Shown here piece by piece: positions 16,193 to 25,469 of a stretch of DNA of 36,651 nt (position 1 is its first letter; the number at the start of each line of letters is the position of its first letter). Origin of the DNA: JBBDRW01 sp040905265 (GTDB lineage Bacteria; Bacteroidota; Rhodothermia; Balneolales; Balneolaceae); the NCBI GenBank assembly GCA_040905265.1, contig JBBDRW010000090.1, forward strand, positions 1 to 36,651, written 5' to 3'. The translations under genes were made by a program, and so were the position numbers. The notes under the pieces are model-generated. The model was not told the DNA's origin. It made no database searches and saw only the letters and a list, made by a program, of their open reading frames with translations.

Positions 16193-18994
16193 ATGACCTG
16201 GAAGGAAGCCATACAAACGTACGCTGAAGAATCCAATATCAGCAAGCCACTCACGATTCGAATTACTGCATTAACGGAAATTATTGAACAGCTGCTATCC
16301 AGCAAAAATCAGGATTCCCTCTACAAACTGGCGGGCGAGTTACCGGTCAAAACCGCAAAGGTTTTTCAGGAGAATGGATCGGATGCCAATGCCGATCTGA
16401 TCCAGCAGGTGAAACGCCTCACGCACCAGGAGATCGTAGATCTGTTGAGGATTTATACCGTTTTTTTCCACCTTGTCAACTCTCTGGAGCAGCATGAAAT
16501 CATCCGGATTAACCGGGACCGGGCCAAATCAAACAAACCGGACAACCCGAGGCCGGAAAGCATCGGGGATACGGTTCATGAATTCCGGGAGAAAGGCTAC
16601 AGTTTCAATGAAGTCTTCGAACTCTTTAGCAAACTCGATATTCAACCGACCATCACCGCCCACCCGACGGAAGCGCGCCGGAGAAGTATTCTGAACAAAC
16701 AGGATCAGATTTCCGGCATGATCAGTATCATGGACAAGGATGACCTGACGCCGGATGAACGGGAGCAGCTCCTCCATCAGATTTTTAATGAGCTGGCACT
16801 TCTCCTCTCCACCGATGAGGTTCGGTCGGAACGGTTGACCGTTGAAGATGAGGTGGAGAATGGCCTCTTCTACTTCACCAACTCAATCTGGCAGACGATT
16901 CCCCGTCTCTATGACGATATCCGGACAGCGTTCAAAACCTATTACGATGAGGAGCGGGACACTCCCATCATTATGAAGTACCGCTCCTGGATCGGGAGCG
17001 ACCGGGATGGAAATCCGAACGTGACCAGTGAGATCACCTGGAATACCCTGATTGAACAGCGGCGTGTGGTTCTCGACCTCTACGTGCAGGAGCTGGACGA
17101 GCTTAGACAGTATCTGAGTGTCTCCCAGAACCTGGTTTCGATCCCCAAAGAGCTGATTAACTCAATCAAAAAGGATGAGAAAGAGGCGCCACTCTCCGAC
17201 CGTTTCAAGCGGCGCTATCAGAACGAGCCGTTCCGCCGCAAAATTACCCATATCATGCACCGCCTGAGAAAGCTGATCGCTGATACGAAGGGGGACCCGC
17301 AGCAGATTCTGGCCAGTGCCGACGAATACCGCGCCAGCGATTTTATCAACGACCTGGAGCTGATTCGGGACTCCCTGAGGCAGTGCCGTCTTGAAGATGT
17401 TGCGATGTTCGGACGGTTTCACAACCTGCTGATCCGTGCCAAAACGTTCGGCTTCCACCTGGCAGCACTCGATATCCGTCAGCATAGCGAGCTCCACGCC
17501 AAGGCAGTTGAAGAGCTTCTGAAGCTGGCTGGAGTGAACAAGAAGTACACCGAACTGAATGAAGAGGAGAAGATCGAACTTTTGGTCAGGGAGTTGAACA
17601 ACCCCCGCCCGCTGCTTCCGATCAACGCTAAGATTTCGGATGACACAGACCGTGTCCTGAGTGTCTTCCTGCTGTTGAATCAGGTTATCAAACTCGATGA
17701 AAATGCCTTCGGCGAGTATATCATCAGCATGACACATGGAGTCAGTGACATGCTTGAAGTGATGATTTTGAGCAAGGAAGCCGGGCTCTGGAACATCACC
17801 GGGGAGAAAGTGGAGAGCCATATCGACCTGGTTCCGCTCTTCGAGACGATCGAGGACCTTGACAAAAGCGCCGACATCATGACCCGGATTCTGGATCATG
17901 ACCTTTATCAAAAGCATCTGAATGCCCGCGAACAGTTCCAGGAGATCATGCTCGGTTATTCCGACAGCAATAAAGATGGCGGCTATCTGATGGCCAACTG
18001 GGCACTGCAGAAGGCTCAGGAGGAACTGGGCGTTGTACTCGAAAAGTACAACATCGACTTCCGGCTCTTTCACGGTCGGGGAGGAACCGTCGGCCGGGGG
18101 GGCGGGCGTTCGAACAAAGCGATTCTGGGACTCCCCCCCATCAGCAATAACGGGCGGATCCGGTTTACCGAGCAGGGTGAGATCATCTCATTCCGCTACT
18201 CCCTGCCGAGTATTACCCACCGCCACCTCGAACAGGTTGTATCCGCTGTTGCAAAGGTAACGGCAGCCGGCCATGACGAAGAGCGGGACGCGGCTGATTT
18301 CAAGGAGTTCTTCTCCTCCATGGACAGCCTTTCCAAACTCTCCATGAAGACCTACCGCGACCTGATTGACCACCCCGATTTCTGGAACTGGTACAAAGAG
18401 GTGACACCGGTTGAGCATATCGGAAACCTGCCGATCGCTTCCCGCCCGGTCTCCAGGGGAGGCTCGCAATCTCTCGAATTTGACAACCTGCGGGCAATTC
18501 CATGGGTCTTCGCCTGGACCCAGGTACGATACAACGTGCCGGGATGGTACGGCATCGGAACCTCCCTGAGCAACTTTCTGGAGAGCAACCCGGACGGGCT
18601 GAAAACCTTTCAGAAGTGGTACAGTGAACGGACCTTCTTCCGCTCCATTCTCGACAACGCACAGCGCGAAATGGCACGAACCCACCTGCTCACCTCCGAC
18701 CTCTATGCAAAGCGGAAATCGGGCGGGTTTCATGAGACACTGACCTCAGAATTTGATAAAACCAGGGAGATGATCCTGAAAATCACCGACCAGAAGGAGA
18801 TCCTCGACTTCCGGAAGGTCATTCAGGACTCGATCAACTTCCGGAACCTCTTTACCTACCCGCTGAATGTTCTGCAGGTGGAACTGCTGAACCGCTGGCA
18901 CGATGCCAATACACCGGAGGAGAAGGAAGAGATGAGACACGCACTTTTCCTGAGCATCAACAGTGTAGCGGCGGCCATGCAGAGTACGGGGTAG
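16193..18994 (+). CDS. ppc: Phosphoenolpyruvate carboxylase
   Basis: Encodes 933 residues, typical of the bacterial enzyme. It carboxylates phosphoenolpyruvate with bicarbonate to give oxaloacetate, refilling the citric acid cycle in the cytosol. Family signatures are complete: TAHPTEA around the catalytic H157, GSDRDGNPNVT for PEP/metal binding, GYSDSNKDGG starting at residue 588, and FHGRGGTVGRGGG with H627 and the essential flexible loop. The C-terminus ends with FLSINSVAAAMQSTG, close to the expected QNTG end involved in activity and allosteric control. The start ATG 16193 follows an AT-rich leader. The stop codon runs into a three-copy GGTGACA repeat. The next gene is unrelated and 112 bases away. 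Confidence 0.97.
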   Translation: MTWKEAIQTYAEESNISKPLTIRITALTEIIEQLLSSKNQDSLYKLAGELPVKTAKVFQENGSDANADLIQQVKRLTHQEIVDLLRIYTVFFHLVNSLEQHEIIRINRDRAKSNKPDNPRPESIGDTVHEFREKGYSFNEVFELFSKLDIQPTITAHPTEARRRSILNKQDQISGMISIMDKDDLTPDEREQLLHQIFNELALLLSTDEVRSERLTVEDEVENGLFYFTNSIWQTIPRLYDDIRTAFKTYYDEERDTPIIMKYRSWIGSDRDGNPNVTSEITWNTLIEQRRVVLDLYVQELDELRQYLSVSQNLVSIPKELINSIKKDEKEAPLSDRFKRRYQNEPFRRKITHIMHRLRKLIADTKGDPQQILASADEYRASDFINDLELIRDSLRQCRLEDVAMFGRFHNLLIRAKTFGFHLAALDIRQHSELHAKAVEELLKLAGVNKKYTELNEEEKIELLVRELNNPRPLLPINAKISDDTDRVLSVFLLLNQVIKLDENAFGEYIISMTHGVSDMLEVMILSKEAGLWNITGEKVESHIDLVPLFETIEDLDKSADIMTRILDHDLYQKHLNAREQFQEIMLGYSDSNKDGGYLMANWALQKAQEELGVVLEKYNIDFRLFHGRGGTVGRGGGRSNKAILGLPPISNNGRIRFTEQGEIISFRYSLPSITHRHLEQVVSAVAKVTAAGHDEERDAADFKEFFSSMDSLSKLSMKTYRDLIDHPDFWNWYKEVTPVEHIGNLPIASRPVSRGGSQSLEFDNLRAIPWVFAWTQVRYNVPGWYGIGTSLSNFLESNPDGLKTFQKWYSERTFFRSILDNAQREMARTHLLTSDLYAKRKSGGFHETLTSEFDKTREMILKITDQKEILDFRKVIQDSINFRNLFTYPLNVLQVELLNRWHDANTPEEKEEMRHALFLSINSVAAAMQSTG

Positions 18995-19014
18995 GTGACA
19001 GGTGACAGGTGACA
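18994..19014. repeat. Three tandem copies of GGTGACA
   Basis: GGTGACA is repeated three times without spacing, starting at the last base of the ppc stop codon and followed by a near-copy (GGGACAG). This is a short slippage-prone tandem repeat. No role is evident; unit number could vary between strains. Confidence 0.75.
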
Positions 19015-19106
19015 GGGACAGTTCTCAATCCGGAAGAACTGTCATCTATTCCCTCTCACCTATCCCTCCTGACTCCAAAATCTTAATTCTAATACGAACG
19101 AACTCC

Positions 19107-20351
19107 ATGAACAATCTCCGTTTGGGCTTTATCGGCTCCGGCTTTATTGCAAAATTCCTGGCCGTTGCCATGAAACAGGTACGGCACTGTGAATTAACCG
19201 GTATCTATAAACGGGGCGGAGCAAAAGAACTCGCGGCCTTTTCCAGAGAGAATGAGCTCGGAGACCCCGGTATCTACAGCTCCATCGAGGAGCTCTGTAA
19301 CCACTGTGACGCCGTAGCCATCTTCTCTCCAAACTATACGCGTCTTGAAACCGTCGAAGAGATTGCCCATGCCGTATCGAAGGGAGCTGCCCTGAAAGGG
19401 GTGATCTGTGAAAAACCTCTCGGCCAGACGGTTGCCGATGCGAGACAGATGGTTCAGGTAGTCCGGGATGCCGGGTTGAAGACTGCCTATTTTGAGAATC
19501 AGCTCCATATGAGTGTCATCAACAACGCACTTGACCAGCTCCGACCCCAGATGGAATCGATGGGGCCTATTACGCTCGCAAGGAGTACCGAAGAACATGC
19601 GGGACCGCACAACAGCTGGTTCTGGGACCCCGTACGCCAGGGCGGCGGAGTTCTATCCGATATGGGTTGTCACAGTATTGCCGCCTGTCGCCATATCCTC
19701 ACCCCATACGACAAGCCGGCTGACTTTCTCCAGCCGGTTGCCGTACAAGCGGACACCTCACTGCTTAAATGGGGACAGCCTGTCTATCGGGAGAAGCTGA
19801 AGGAGAAATTCGGCGTCGACTACGCAAAAACACCGGCGGAAGATTTTACAACCGGGATCATTACCTACCGGAATCCGGAGACCGGCCAGCTCGTCAAGGG
19901 CCAGTTTACCAACTCCTGGATGTATGACAAACAGGGGATGCTGCTCTCGATGGAGGGGATGGGGCCAGGATACGCTATGGAGGTAAATACCCTCATCTCA
20001 CCGCTTCAGATCTTTATCGGGGATGAAGCCGCAAGTGCTGCGGCTGATGTTGAAACGGCACTTGAAAAGTCAACCGCCTCCCGCGGGTTACTGGCTGTGC
20101 AGCCCAATGAAGCTGATCTCTATGGCTACGTCGCGGAGTTGAGAGATGCCGTGGATGCTTTCCGTGAGGAGAGAGATGCCCTCTACGACTGGGAGTATGG
20201 TGTTGAGGTCACCTGGTTGGTGCAGGCTGCCTATATGGCTGCCGAAAAAGGAGTTACCCTCGATCTGACGGACCGGAAGGTCAAGGAAGAACTGGAGAGC
20301 TACCGCTCCCTGATTGCACAGGGGAAAGGGAAAGAGCTCTTGCTGGGGTAG
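19107..20351 (+). CDS. Gfo/Idh/MocA-family oxidoreductase
   Basis: Encodes 414 residues. The N-terminal Rossmann domain begins LRLGFIGSGFIAKFLA (GxGxIA nucleotide-binding loop), and E102-K103-P104 in GVICEKPLGQT is the family's catalytic-site motif, with the lysine contacting substrate. The C-terminal alpha/beta domain contains WFWDPVRQGGGVLSDMGCHSI, where the aspartate-histidine pair near GCHS is typical of inositol or sugar dehydrogenases. It would oxidise a hydroxyl of a sugar or cyclitol with NAD(P)+. Specificity is not readable, and no sugar operon surrounds it. I used ATG 19107; an in-frame extension of 105 bases upstream lacks the fold and overlaps the GGTGACA repeat. Its stop lies 3 bases from the end of the convergent DUF368 gene. 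Confidence 0.87.
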   Translation: MNNLRLGFIGSGFIAKFLAVAMKQVRHCELTGIYKRGGAKELAAFSRENELGDPGIYSSIEELCNHCDAVAIFSPNYTRLETVEEIAHAVSKGAALKGVICEKPLGQTVADARQMVQVVRDAGLKTAYFENQLHMSVINNALDQLRPQMESMGPITLARSTEEHAGPHNSWFWDPVRQGGGVLSDMGCHSIAACRHILTPYDKPADFLQPVAVQADTSLLKWGQPVYREKLKEKFGVDYAKTPAEDFTTGIITYRNPETGQLVKGQFTNSWMYDKQGMLLSMEGMGPGYAMEVNTLISPLQIFIGDEAASAAADVETALEKSTASRGLLAVQPNEADLYGYVAELRDAVDAFREERDALYDWEYGVEVTWLVQAAYMAAEKGVTLDLTDRKVKEELESYRSLIAQGKGKELLLG

Positions 20352-20354
20352 AGG

Positions 20355-21508
20355 TCAGGACTGCCTTCGAAGATAACCGATTCCCAATACCATCAGGAAC
20401 CCGGCCCCTATACCGAACAACCCGCTCCGAAATTCATAGTCATCACTCCTCACCGGCCTGTCGAACCCGGGTAGAAACGGGGTAGAACCGACCAACTTGC
20501 GGGACACCCGCTCAACCGTTACCCGGGTGGGTATATCCGCATTCTCACCAGGGTCTTCCGCAAACCGCCTGTACTCCGGACGGTTCCTGTCAGGCGGATT
20601 CTGAAGTAACTCCCGGACAAGCGGGTCCTCGCGGCCAAGCACCTCTGTACTGCGTACATACTCGCGGTACTCCCGTTCCTGATAGGGCCAGATGACATAG
20701 AGAGAGCCGATCAGAAAACCGATGAGCACCATCATTGTTACAGCCGGCCGGGAATTGAGAAGCCAGGTAAGGATTCGTGAAAAGAGAACCAGCCCGATTC
20801 CTCCGCCTAAAAAGAGTGGCAATAGTGAAGCCAGAGCCGGGATTGTTTCATTTCCGAGCAGCGAGAACTGGTGAAGTACGTAGTCATATTTTCCAAGGAT
20901 CAGAAGCAGATAGGAGCCTGAGATACCGGGAAGTATCATAGCGCAAAAAGCTATCATCCCGCTTCCAAATACGTATAGAAAACTCTCCGGGGTNNNNNNN
21001 NNNCGGCCGGTACCAGAGTTACAACCCAGAATCCGGTAGCGATCCCCAAAAAGAGCCCGGTAATGCTTTTCCGGTTTCGTCCGGACGGTTCAACCTCTTT
21101 AAGCAGTAACAGGATGGAACCGGCAATCAGGCCAAAGAAGAGTCCGTAAATCAGTTCGGGCTCCGTGTGCATATAGACCTGAAGCGGCACCGCTTTCGTA
21201 AAGAAAAGGACTGCACTGAAGATTCCCGTCAGCAGCAGGAGCAGAAATTTCCAGTGAAAAGCTTGAAACAGGCGTCCGGGATTGAACGTGAGCAGAGATC
21301 GAACCATTTCGCCGTCTACACTTTTGACGGCATAGATCACTCGGTCATAGATACCGGTGATCAGAGCCATCGTACCTCCGCTGACTCCCGGCACGACATC
21401 TGCCGCACCCATCAGGAATCCCTTCAGGATCAGCCAGGGGGCTTCGTTCCATCGGGTGCGATCCCGGGAAGGCCCCCGTTCCGGCGGTCGGTCATTTTCA
21501 CTGCTCAC
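20355..21508 (-). CDS. DUF368 membrane protein (undecaprenyl-phosphate translocase-like), split by assembly gap
   Basis: A polytopic membrane protein of about 380 residues. Both internal-repeat signatures are present: MGAADVVPGVSGGTMALITGIYDRVI-type sequence in the N-terminal half and MILPGISGSYLLLILGKYDYVL-type sequence in the C-terminal half. DUF368 proteins (PopT) have been shown to recycle undecaprenyl phosphate across the cytoplasmic membrane for cell-wall and surface polymer synthesis. The frame breaks at ten Ns (20994-21003): VTLVPA lies before the gap, and TPESFLYVFGSGMIAFCAM continues in another frame after it. The gene is therefore almost certainly intact in the organism, with the N count being an arbitrary filler. 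Residues after about 300 form a hydrophilic loop and a last membrane helix. Confidence 0.85.
20994..21003. other. Assembly gap (ten Ns)
   Basis: A run of ten Ns inside the DUF368 gene. Reading across it restores one open frame only if the true gap is 2 bases modulo 3, and the flanking codons then give a V-P-A-x-T-P-E-S segment. The gap length of ten is therefore a placeholder. Confidence 0.98.
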
Positions 21509-21606
21509 ATGTTCAGGTTTTCTTGCAATTGTCCTGACAGAACTCTCACTGCGGATTCATAGAAGGCTATGAAAAAATCCTGGATCTGCAAAGCCTTCTC
21601 TTGCTG

Positions 21607-24066
21607 TCACGGCTCCAGGAGCTCCGTAATCCGGCGTTCAACATCCTGCAGATGGGCCCGGGTTGCCCGGTCGCTGCTTCCTGCACTCTGAACTTCACTC
21701 CGTAACAGTTCAAGCTGCTCCCTGGCAAGGGAACGGATGTCAGACTGGCTCACATTCACAGAGGTCTGCCCGAAAAAGGCCGGGGGTGAACTCTCGTCAT
21801 CCATCAGGAATGTAAGACGTTCAACGTATGCACGCTGCAGGTTTCTGCGATGAACGGGAATAGAGCTGTTTCCACTTAATTCACTCCAGATTGTATTGCG
21901 GACATCGTCCATAAAGACAAACGGGTCATAGTTTCCACCTGTCCTGCGCTCATATTCGATCAGACGGGCTATCCTCGAAGGATCGACCAGGCTGTTGAGG
22001 ATGGAGACCTGACGCGCCCGGATATTCTCTACGAATTCCGCCTGATTCACACGGCTCAGAATATCGTTGTGAAACATCCAGTCCGGTGTGGCGAAGGCGT
22101 ACTCTCCAAGAAAATCGACGGCCCTTCTCTGATCTTCAACCGGAACCGGCCGGTAGACAGCCCCCTCCTGGTCAAACGTTTTGTGATCTTCATAGACGCC
22201 GCCCACATTGGAGACCGCGTGTCCCATATAGCGGGACCACTGCGTAAGTATCTCTCCGTAAATCTCACTGAGGTGGCTGTAATCCTCTCGCTCTTCCCTG
22301 ATCCAGTCGATCAGGTTCTCTGTGATCACCTTCAGATTTGCGACCCCATACTCGCCCGCCAGGACGGCGTCGTCTCCAAGATCTTCATTCTGAGAGCGGG
22401 GATCGATCCGGCTGCCGGTCTGGGCGCCATAGAAAAAGCGCGGATCGTCTGCACGTTCGACCACCCATTCATGAAGAATTTCACGCTGTTCGTCAACCGG
22501 AGTATCGCCGAACCAGCTATATCCCCACTTGACGGACCAGTCGTCATACTCCCCGACTTTCGGGTAGAAGTTGGTAACTCCATCTCCCGGTTGGGCAATG
22601 TAGTTAAACCGGGCGTAATCCATAATGGAGGGCGCTGTTCCATGTTCGCTGGTAAAGGTAGGGGAACGGAGGGAGTCGACCGGATAGGCGTAACTGGAAC
22701 CCCAGTTGTGCGGCAACCCGAGAGTATGTCCCACTTCATGGGCCGACACAAACCGAATCAACTGCCCCATCACTTCATCATCAAATTGTGTAGTGCGTGA
22801 CTCCGGGTTCACAGCAGCCGTCTGAACAAAAAACCAGTTGCGCAGAAGCTGCATCACGTTGTGGTACCACCCGATACTCGAGGTGATAATCTCGCCGGAA
22901 CGGGGATCATTCACATGAGGGCCATACGCATTCTGTATCGGTGATGCGAAGTAGCGAATCATGGAGTATCGTACATCTTCCGGGCTGAAATCAGGATCCT
23001 CTTCTGGTGTCGGCGGTTCTTTTCCCATAATTGCATTCTTGAAACCGGCTTCCTCAAAAGCAGACTGCCAGTCATTTACACCCATGATCAACCACTCTCT
23101 CCACTTTTTTGGTGTAGCCGGATCAACGTAGAAGATAATCGGTTCTTTCGGCTCCACCAGTTCACCCCTCCGGTAGGCTTCCGGGTCTTTTGGCTCCAGC
23201 CGCCAGCGAGTAATATTCCGAACCTGTGCGGCCCGGTGCTCATCGGATCCGTAGTCGGTTTGCGAAACACTGAAGTAACCGACACGTTCGTCATACCGCC
23301 TCGGCTCCATCGGAGTTTCAGGGAGGAGTATCATACTGTGGTTGATCTCCAGGGATATCGCGTTGGCGGTAGAATTGGATGGGGGGTTGCCCGCTTCGTA
23401 GGTGACGATGTGTCTCGCTTCAATATTTTCAGGATAACTTCTGATATGTTCGATAAAAGTTCGGCTCCCGTCAAGAGTACGTACCTGATATTGGGTTCGC
23501 TGGCCGGACCGCAAGCCGAATGCCGGCACATCTGTTTTAAACAGATCCGTTATCTCAATGGTCACAGAACTGCTGTCTTCGTTAAAAGCTTCGATATCAA
23601 ATGTTTTAATGATCGGCTCAAAATTGGAATTCCGGACTGCCTCATATACCGGCAGGGTGTCGCTTGCCGTATTGTTGTAGGAGACTTGTCGAAGCAGCAC
23701 CTGATCCTCTCTACGCTCCCATCGAAGTACCTGATTGTTCAACCGCTCTCCACCATATCCGATGCCGTCGGCTGTTCGTGCAATACGCGATACAATCAGC
23801 AGTTCTCTGCTGAGAAGCGAGTCCGGGATTTCATAATAGTAGCTTTCTTCATCCTTATAGACGGTAAAAAGCCCTTCGTCCTTTTGTACCTCTTCATCAA
23901 AGAGTTCGGAGAGCTGAGTGATCTCCTCTTCGGAAGATTCGGCTTCAGTCTCCGGATCTTCCGGCATATCCGGCTCGGCAGATTGGCCAAAAATTGCACA
24001 TCCGCTGAGCAGAAAAACAGTTAGTAGCAGAAGTAGGGTGTGTTGAGCATGTCTGTAACGTAACAT
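21607..24066 (-). CDS. Lipoprotein zinc metalloprotease with DUF5117/DUF5118-type domains
   Basis: Encodes 819 residues. The N-terminus is a lipoprotein signal (LLLLLTVFLLSGC, lipid-carrying C23), followed by a glutamate-rich linker of about 30 residues. The middle resembles DUF5118/DUF5117 (YYEIPDSLLSRELLIVSRIARTADG and the following beta-rich region). The metzincin-type motif H443-EVGHTLGLPH binds zinc with three histidines, and SIMDYARFNY supplies the Met-turn, so the enzyme should be active. Family members are outer-membrane or periplasmic proteases of unknown substrate, common in Bacteroidota and relatives. The C-terminal 250 residues are helical and carry no motif I recognise. It stands alone on the minus strand, 98 bases from the DUF368 gene, and could be read together with it. 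Confidence 0.9.
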   Translation of the reverse strand: MLRYRHAQHTLLLLLTVFLLSGCAIFGQSAEPDMPEDPETEAESSEEEITQLSELFDEEVQKDEGLFTVYKDEESYYYEIPDSLLSRELLIVSRIARTADGIGYGGERLNNQVLRWERREDQVLLRQVSYNNTASDTLPVYEAVRNSNFEPIIKTFDIEAFNEDSSSVTIEITDLFKTDVPAFGLRSGQRTQYQVRTLDGSRTFIEHIRSYPENIEARHIVTYEAGNPPSNSTANAISLEINHSMILLPETPMEPRRYDERVGYFSVSQTDYGSDEHRAAQVRNITRWRLEPKDPEAYRRGELVEPKEPIIFYVDPATPKKWREWLIMGVNDWQSAFEEAGFKNAIMGKEPPTPEEDPDFSPEDVRYSMIRYFASPIQNAYGPHVNDPRSGEIITSSIGWYHNVMQLLRNWFFVQTAAVNPESRTTQFDDEVMGQLIRFVSAHEVGHTLGLPHNWGSSYAYPVDSLRSPTFTSEHGTAPSIMDYARFNYIAQPGDGVTNFYPKVGEYDDWSVKWGYSWFGDTPVDEQREILHEWVVERADDPRFFYGAQTGSRIDPRSQNEDLGDDAVLAGEYGVANLKVITENLIDWIREEREDYSHLSEIYGEILTQWSRYMGHAVSNVGGVYEDHKTFDQEGAVYRPVPVEDQRRAVDFLGEYAFATPDWMFHNDILSRVNQAEFVENIRARQVSILNSLVDPSRIARLIEYERRTGGNYDPFVFMDDVRNTIWSELSGNSSIPVHRRNLQRAYVERLTFLMDDESSPPAFFGQTSVNVSQSDIRSLAREQLELLRSEVQSAGSSDRATRAHLQDVERRITELLEP

Positions 24067-24133
24067 AACAGGTTTGGTTTGATTAATGAGTCGTCAGATG
24101 GCCTAAGCGGTCATGGCCCGAAAAAATAGCTGG

Positions 24134-25465
24134 TCAGGAGATTCGTTCCAGCCAGGCGCGGAGCCGGTCGAGTCCCGGTTTTCCGGGAGAACCAAGCTGG
24201 GTGTACTCCCGCAACCGTTCTACGGGGTTACCCGCTTCCGGTTTCGTTTTCCCCTCTTTTACATGCCTGTATGCATCCCGAAAACTCCACCCCTTTTCTG
24301 ATACAAGCTTGTTGGCCGCCTCGGCTGCATATAATTCGGAGGAGCAGGCAGCCTCCAGGGCTTCCCGGTTAAAACGGAGGTTATGAAGCAGCCTTTCCGA
24401 TGCTTCAAGCAGTTCTAGCGCCAGCCTGATCGCACCGATGACAGGCTCTTTGGTGAGCTGCAGGTCACGGTGATAGCCGGCTCCGAGATTTCGTATGATT
24501 CCGGAAAGGGTCGCCGCATACCCATCCATCAGCGCATGTTTGCCCCGGATCAGTTCTGCCAGGTCTGGATTTTTCTTCTGCGGCATGATCGATGAACCTG
24601 TGCAGACCACGTCACCCAGTTCAAAAAACCGATAGGCTTCACTGCTGAACTGGATGATATCTCCCGCCATCCGGTTTAGCACCAGCGTAATGCCGGAAAG
24701 GTATTGGACCAGTTGCAGCTCTACCCAGCCGCGGCTCAGCTGCGCACTCGTTGCACAGATCAGCGGGCCTTCAAAGCCCAGATTGCCGGCACTCCGGTCA
24801 CGATCCAGTGAAAGAGTGGTTCCGAAACCGGCAGCCGTTCCCAGGGGGCTTTTGCGGATCAGCCCCCGGATCCCCGAAGAGGCCTCCAGTTGCATGATAA
24901 GCAGCTCGGCATACCCGCCCGTCCATTGCCCGACTGAAGAGAGCATGGCACGACGTGTGTGTGTAAAGCCGGGCATCGGCAGGCTGGCATGTGCCTCTCC
25001 GGCCGACAGAAGTTTTTCAGCACAAGAGCGTACTCGTGCAAGCACCTGGTTCAGCTTCTCATCTTCATAGAGACGTACTGCTGTCAGGACCTGATCATTC
25101 CGCGATCGTCCTGTATGAATCTTTTTCCCAAGCCCCCCCAACTTCTCGGTAAGCCAGAGCTCTATTGCCGTATGACCATCTTCATGCTCCCGAAGAATCG
25201 GGAACTCTCCTCTTTTCCAGAGGGCATGAATCTCATTGAGGCCGGCCAGCAGGTTTTCATACTCATCGGTCGTAAGAATCCCTGCATCGCGAAGGCTCCT
25301 TGCATGAACGCCGGATGCTTTCAGGTCAAAGGGAAGAATCTCCTGATCCAGGAGATAGTCGTTTCCAACTGTAAACGCCTCAACGAACTCTTCATCTTCT
25401 CTTCCAGTTCCATCCGGAAGATTCCCGTCCCGGTTTTGATCTCCGGCACTCCACAGTTTGGACAT
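24134..25465 (-). CDS. argH: Argininosuccinate lyase
   Basis: Encodes 443 residues. It cleaves argininosuccinate to arginine and fumarate, the last step of arginine synthesis, as a cytosolic homotetramer. The fumarase-superfamily signature GSSIMPQKKNPD (290-301) is intact with its catalytic-loop serine, and HTGRSRND (117-124) forms the substrate-binding segment. SLPMPGFTHTRRAM supplies the T-H pair used in catalysis. The start is ATG 25465, 4 bases after the argG stop, so the two genes are tightly coupled. Length is slightly below the common 455-460 residues. It is the last gene of argF-argG-argH and should fall under control of the attenuator ahead of argF. Confidence 0.96.
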   Translation of the reverse strand: MSKLWSAGDQNRDGNLPDGTGREDEEFVEAFTVGNDYLLDQEILPFDLKASGVHARSLRDAGILTTDEYENLLAGLNEIHALWKRGEFPILREHEDGHTAIELWLTEKLGGLGKKIHTGRSRNDQVLTAVRLYEDEKLNQVLARVRSCAEKLLSAGEAHASLPMPGFTHTRRAMLSSVGQWTGGYAELLIMQLEASSGIRGLIRKSPLGTAAGFGTTLSLDRDRSAGNLGFEGPLICATSAQLSRGWVELQLVQYLSGITLVLNRMAGDIIQFSSEAYRFFELGDVVCTGSSIMPQKKNPDLAELIRGKHALMDGYAATLSGIIRNLGAGYHRDLQLTKEPVIGAIRLALELLEASERLLHNLRFNREALEAACSSELYAAEAANKLVSEKGWSFRDAYRHVKEGKTKPEAGNPVERLREYTQLGSPGKPGLDRLRAWLERIS

Positions 25466-25469
25466 GTCG

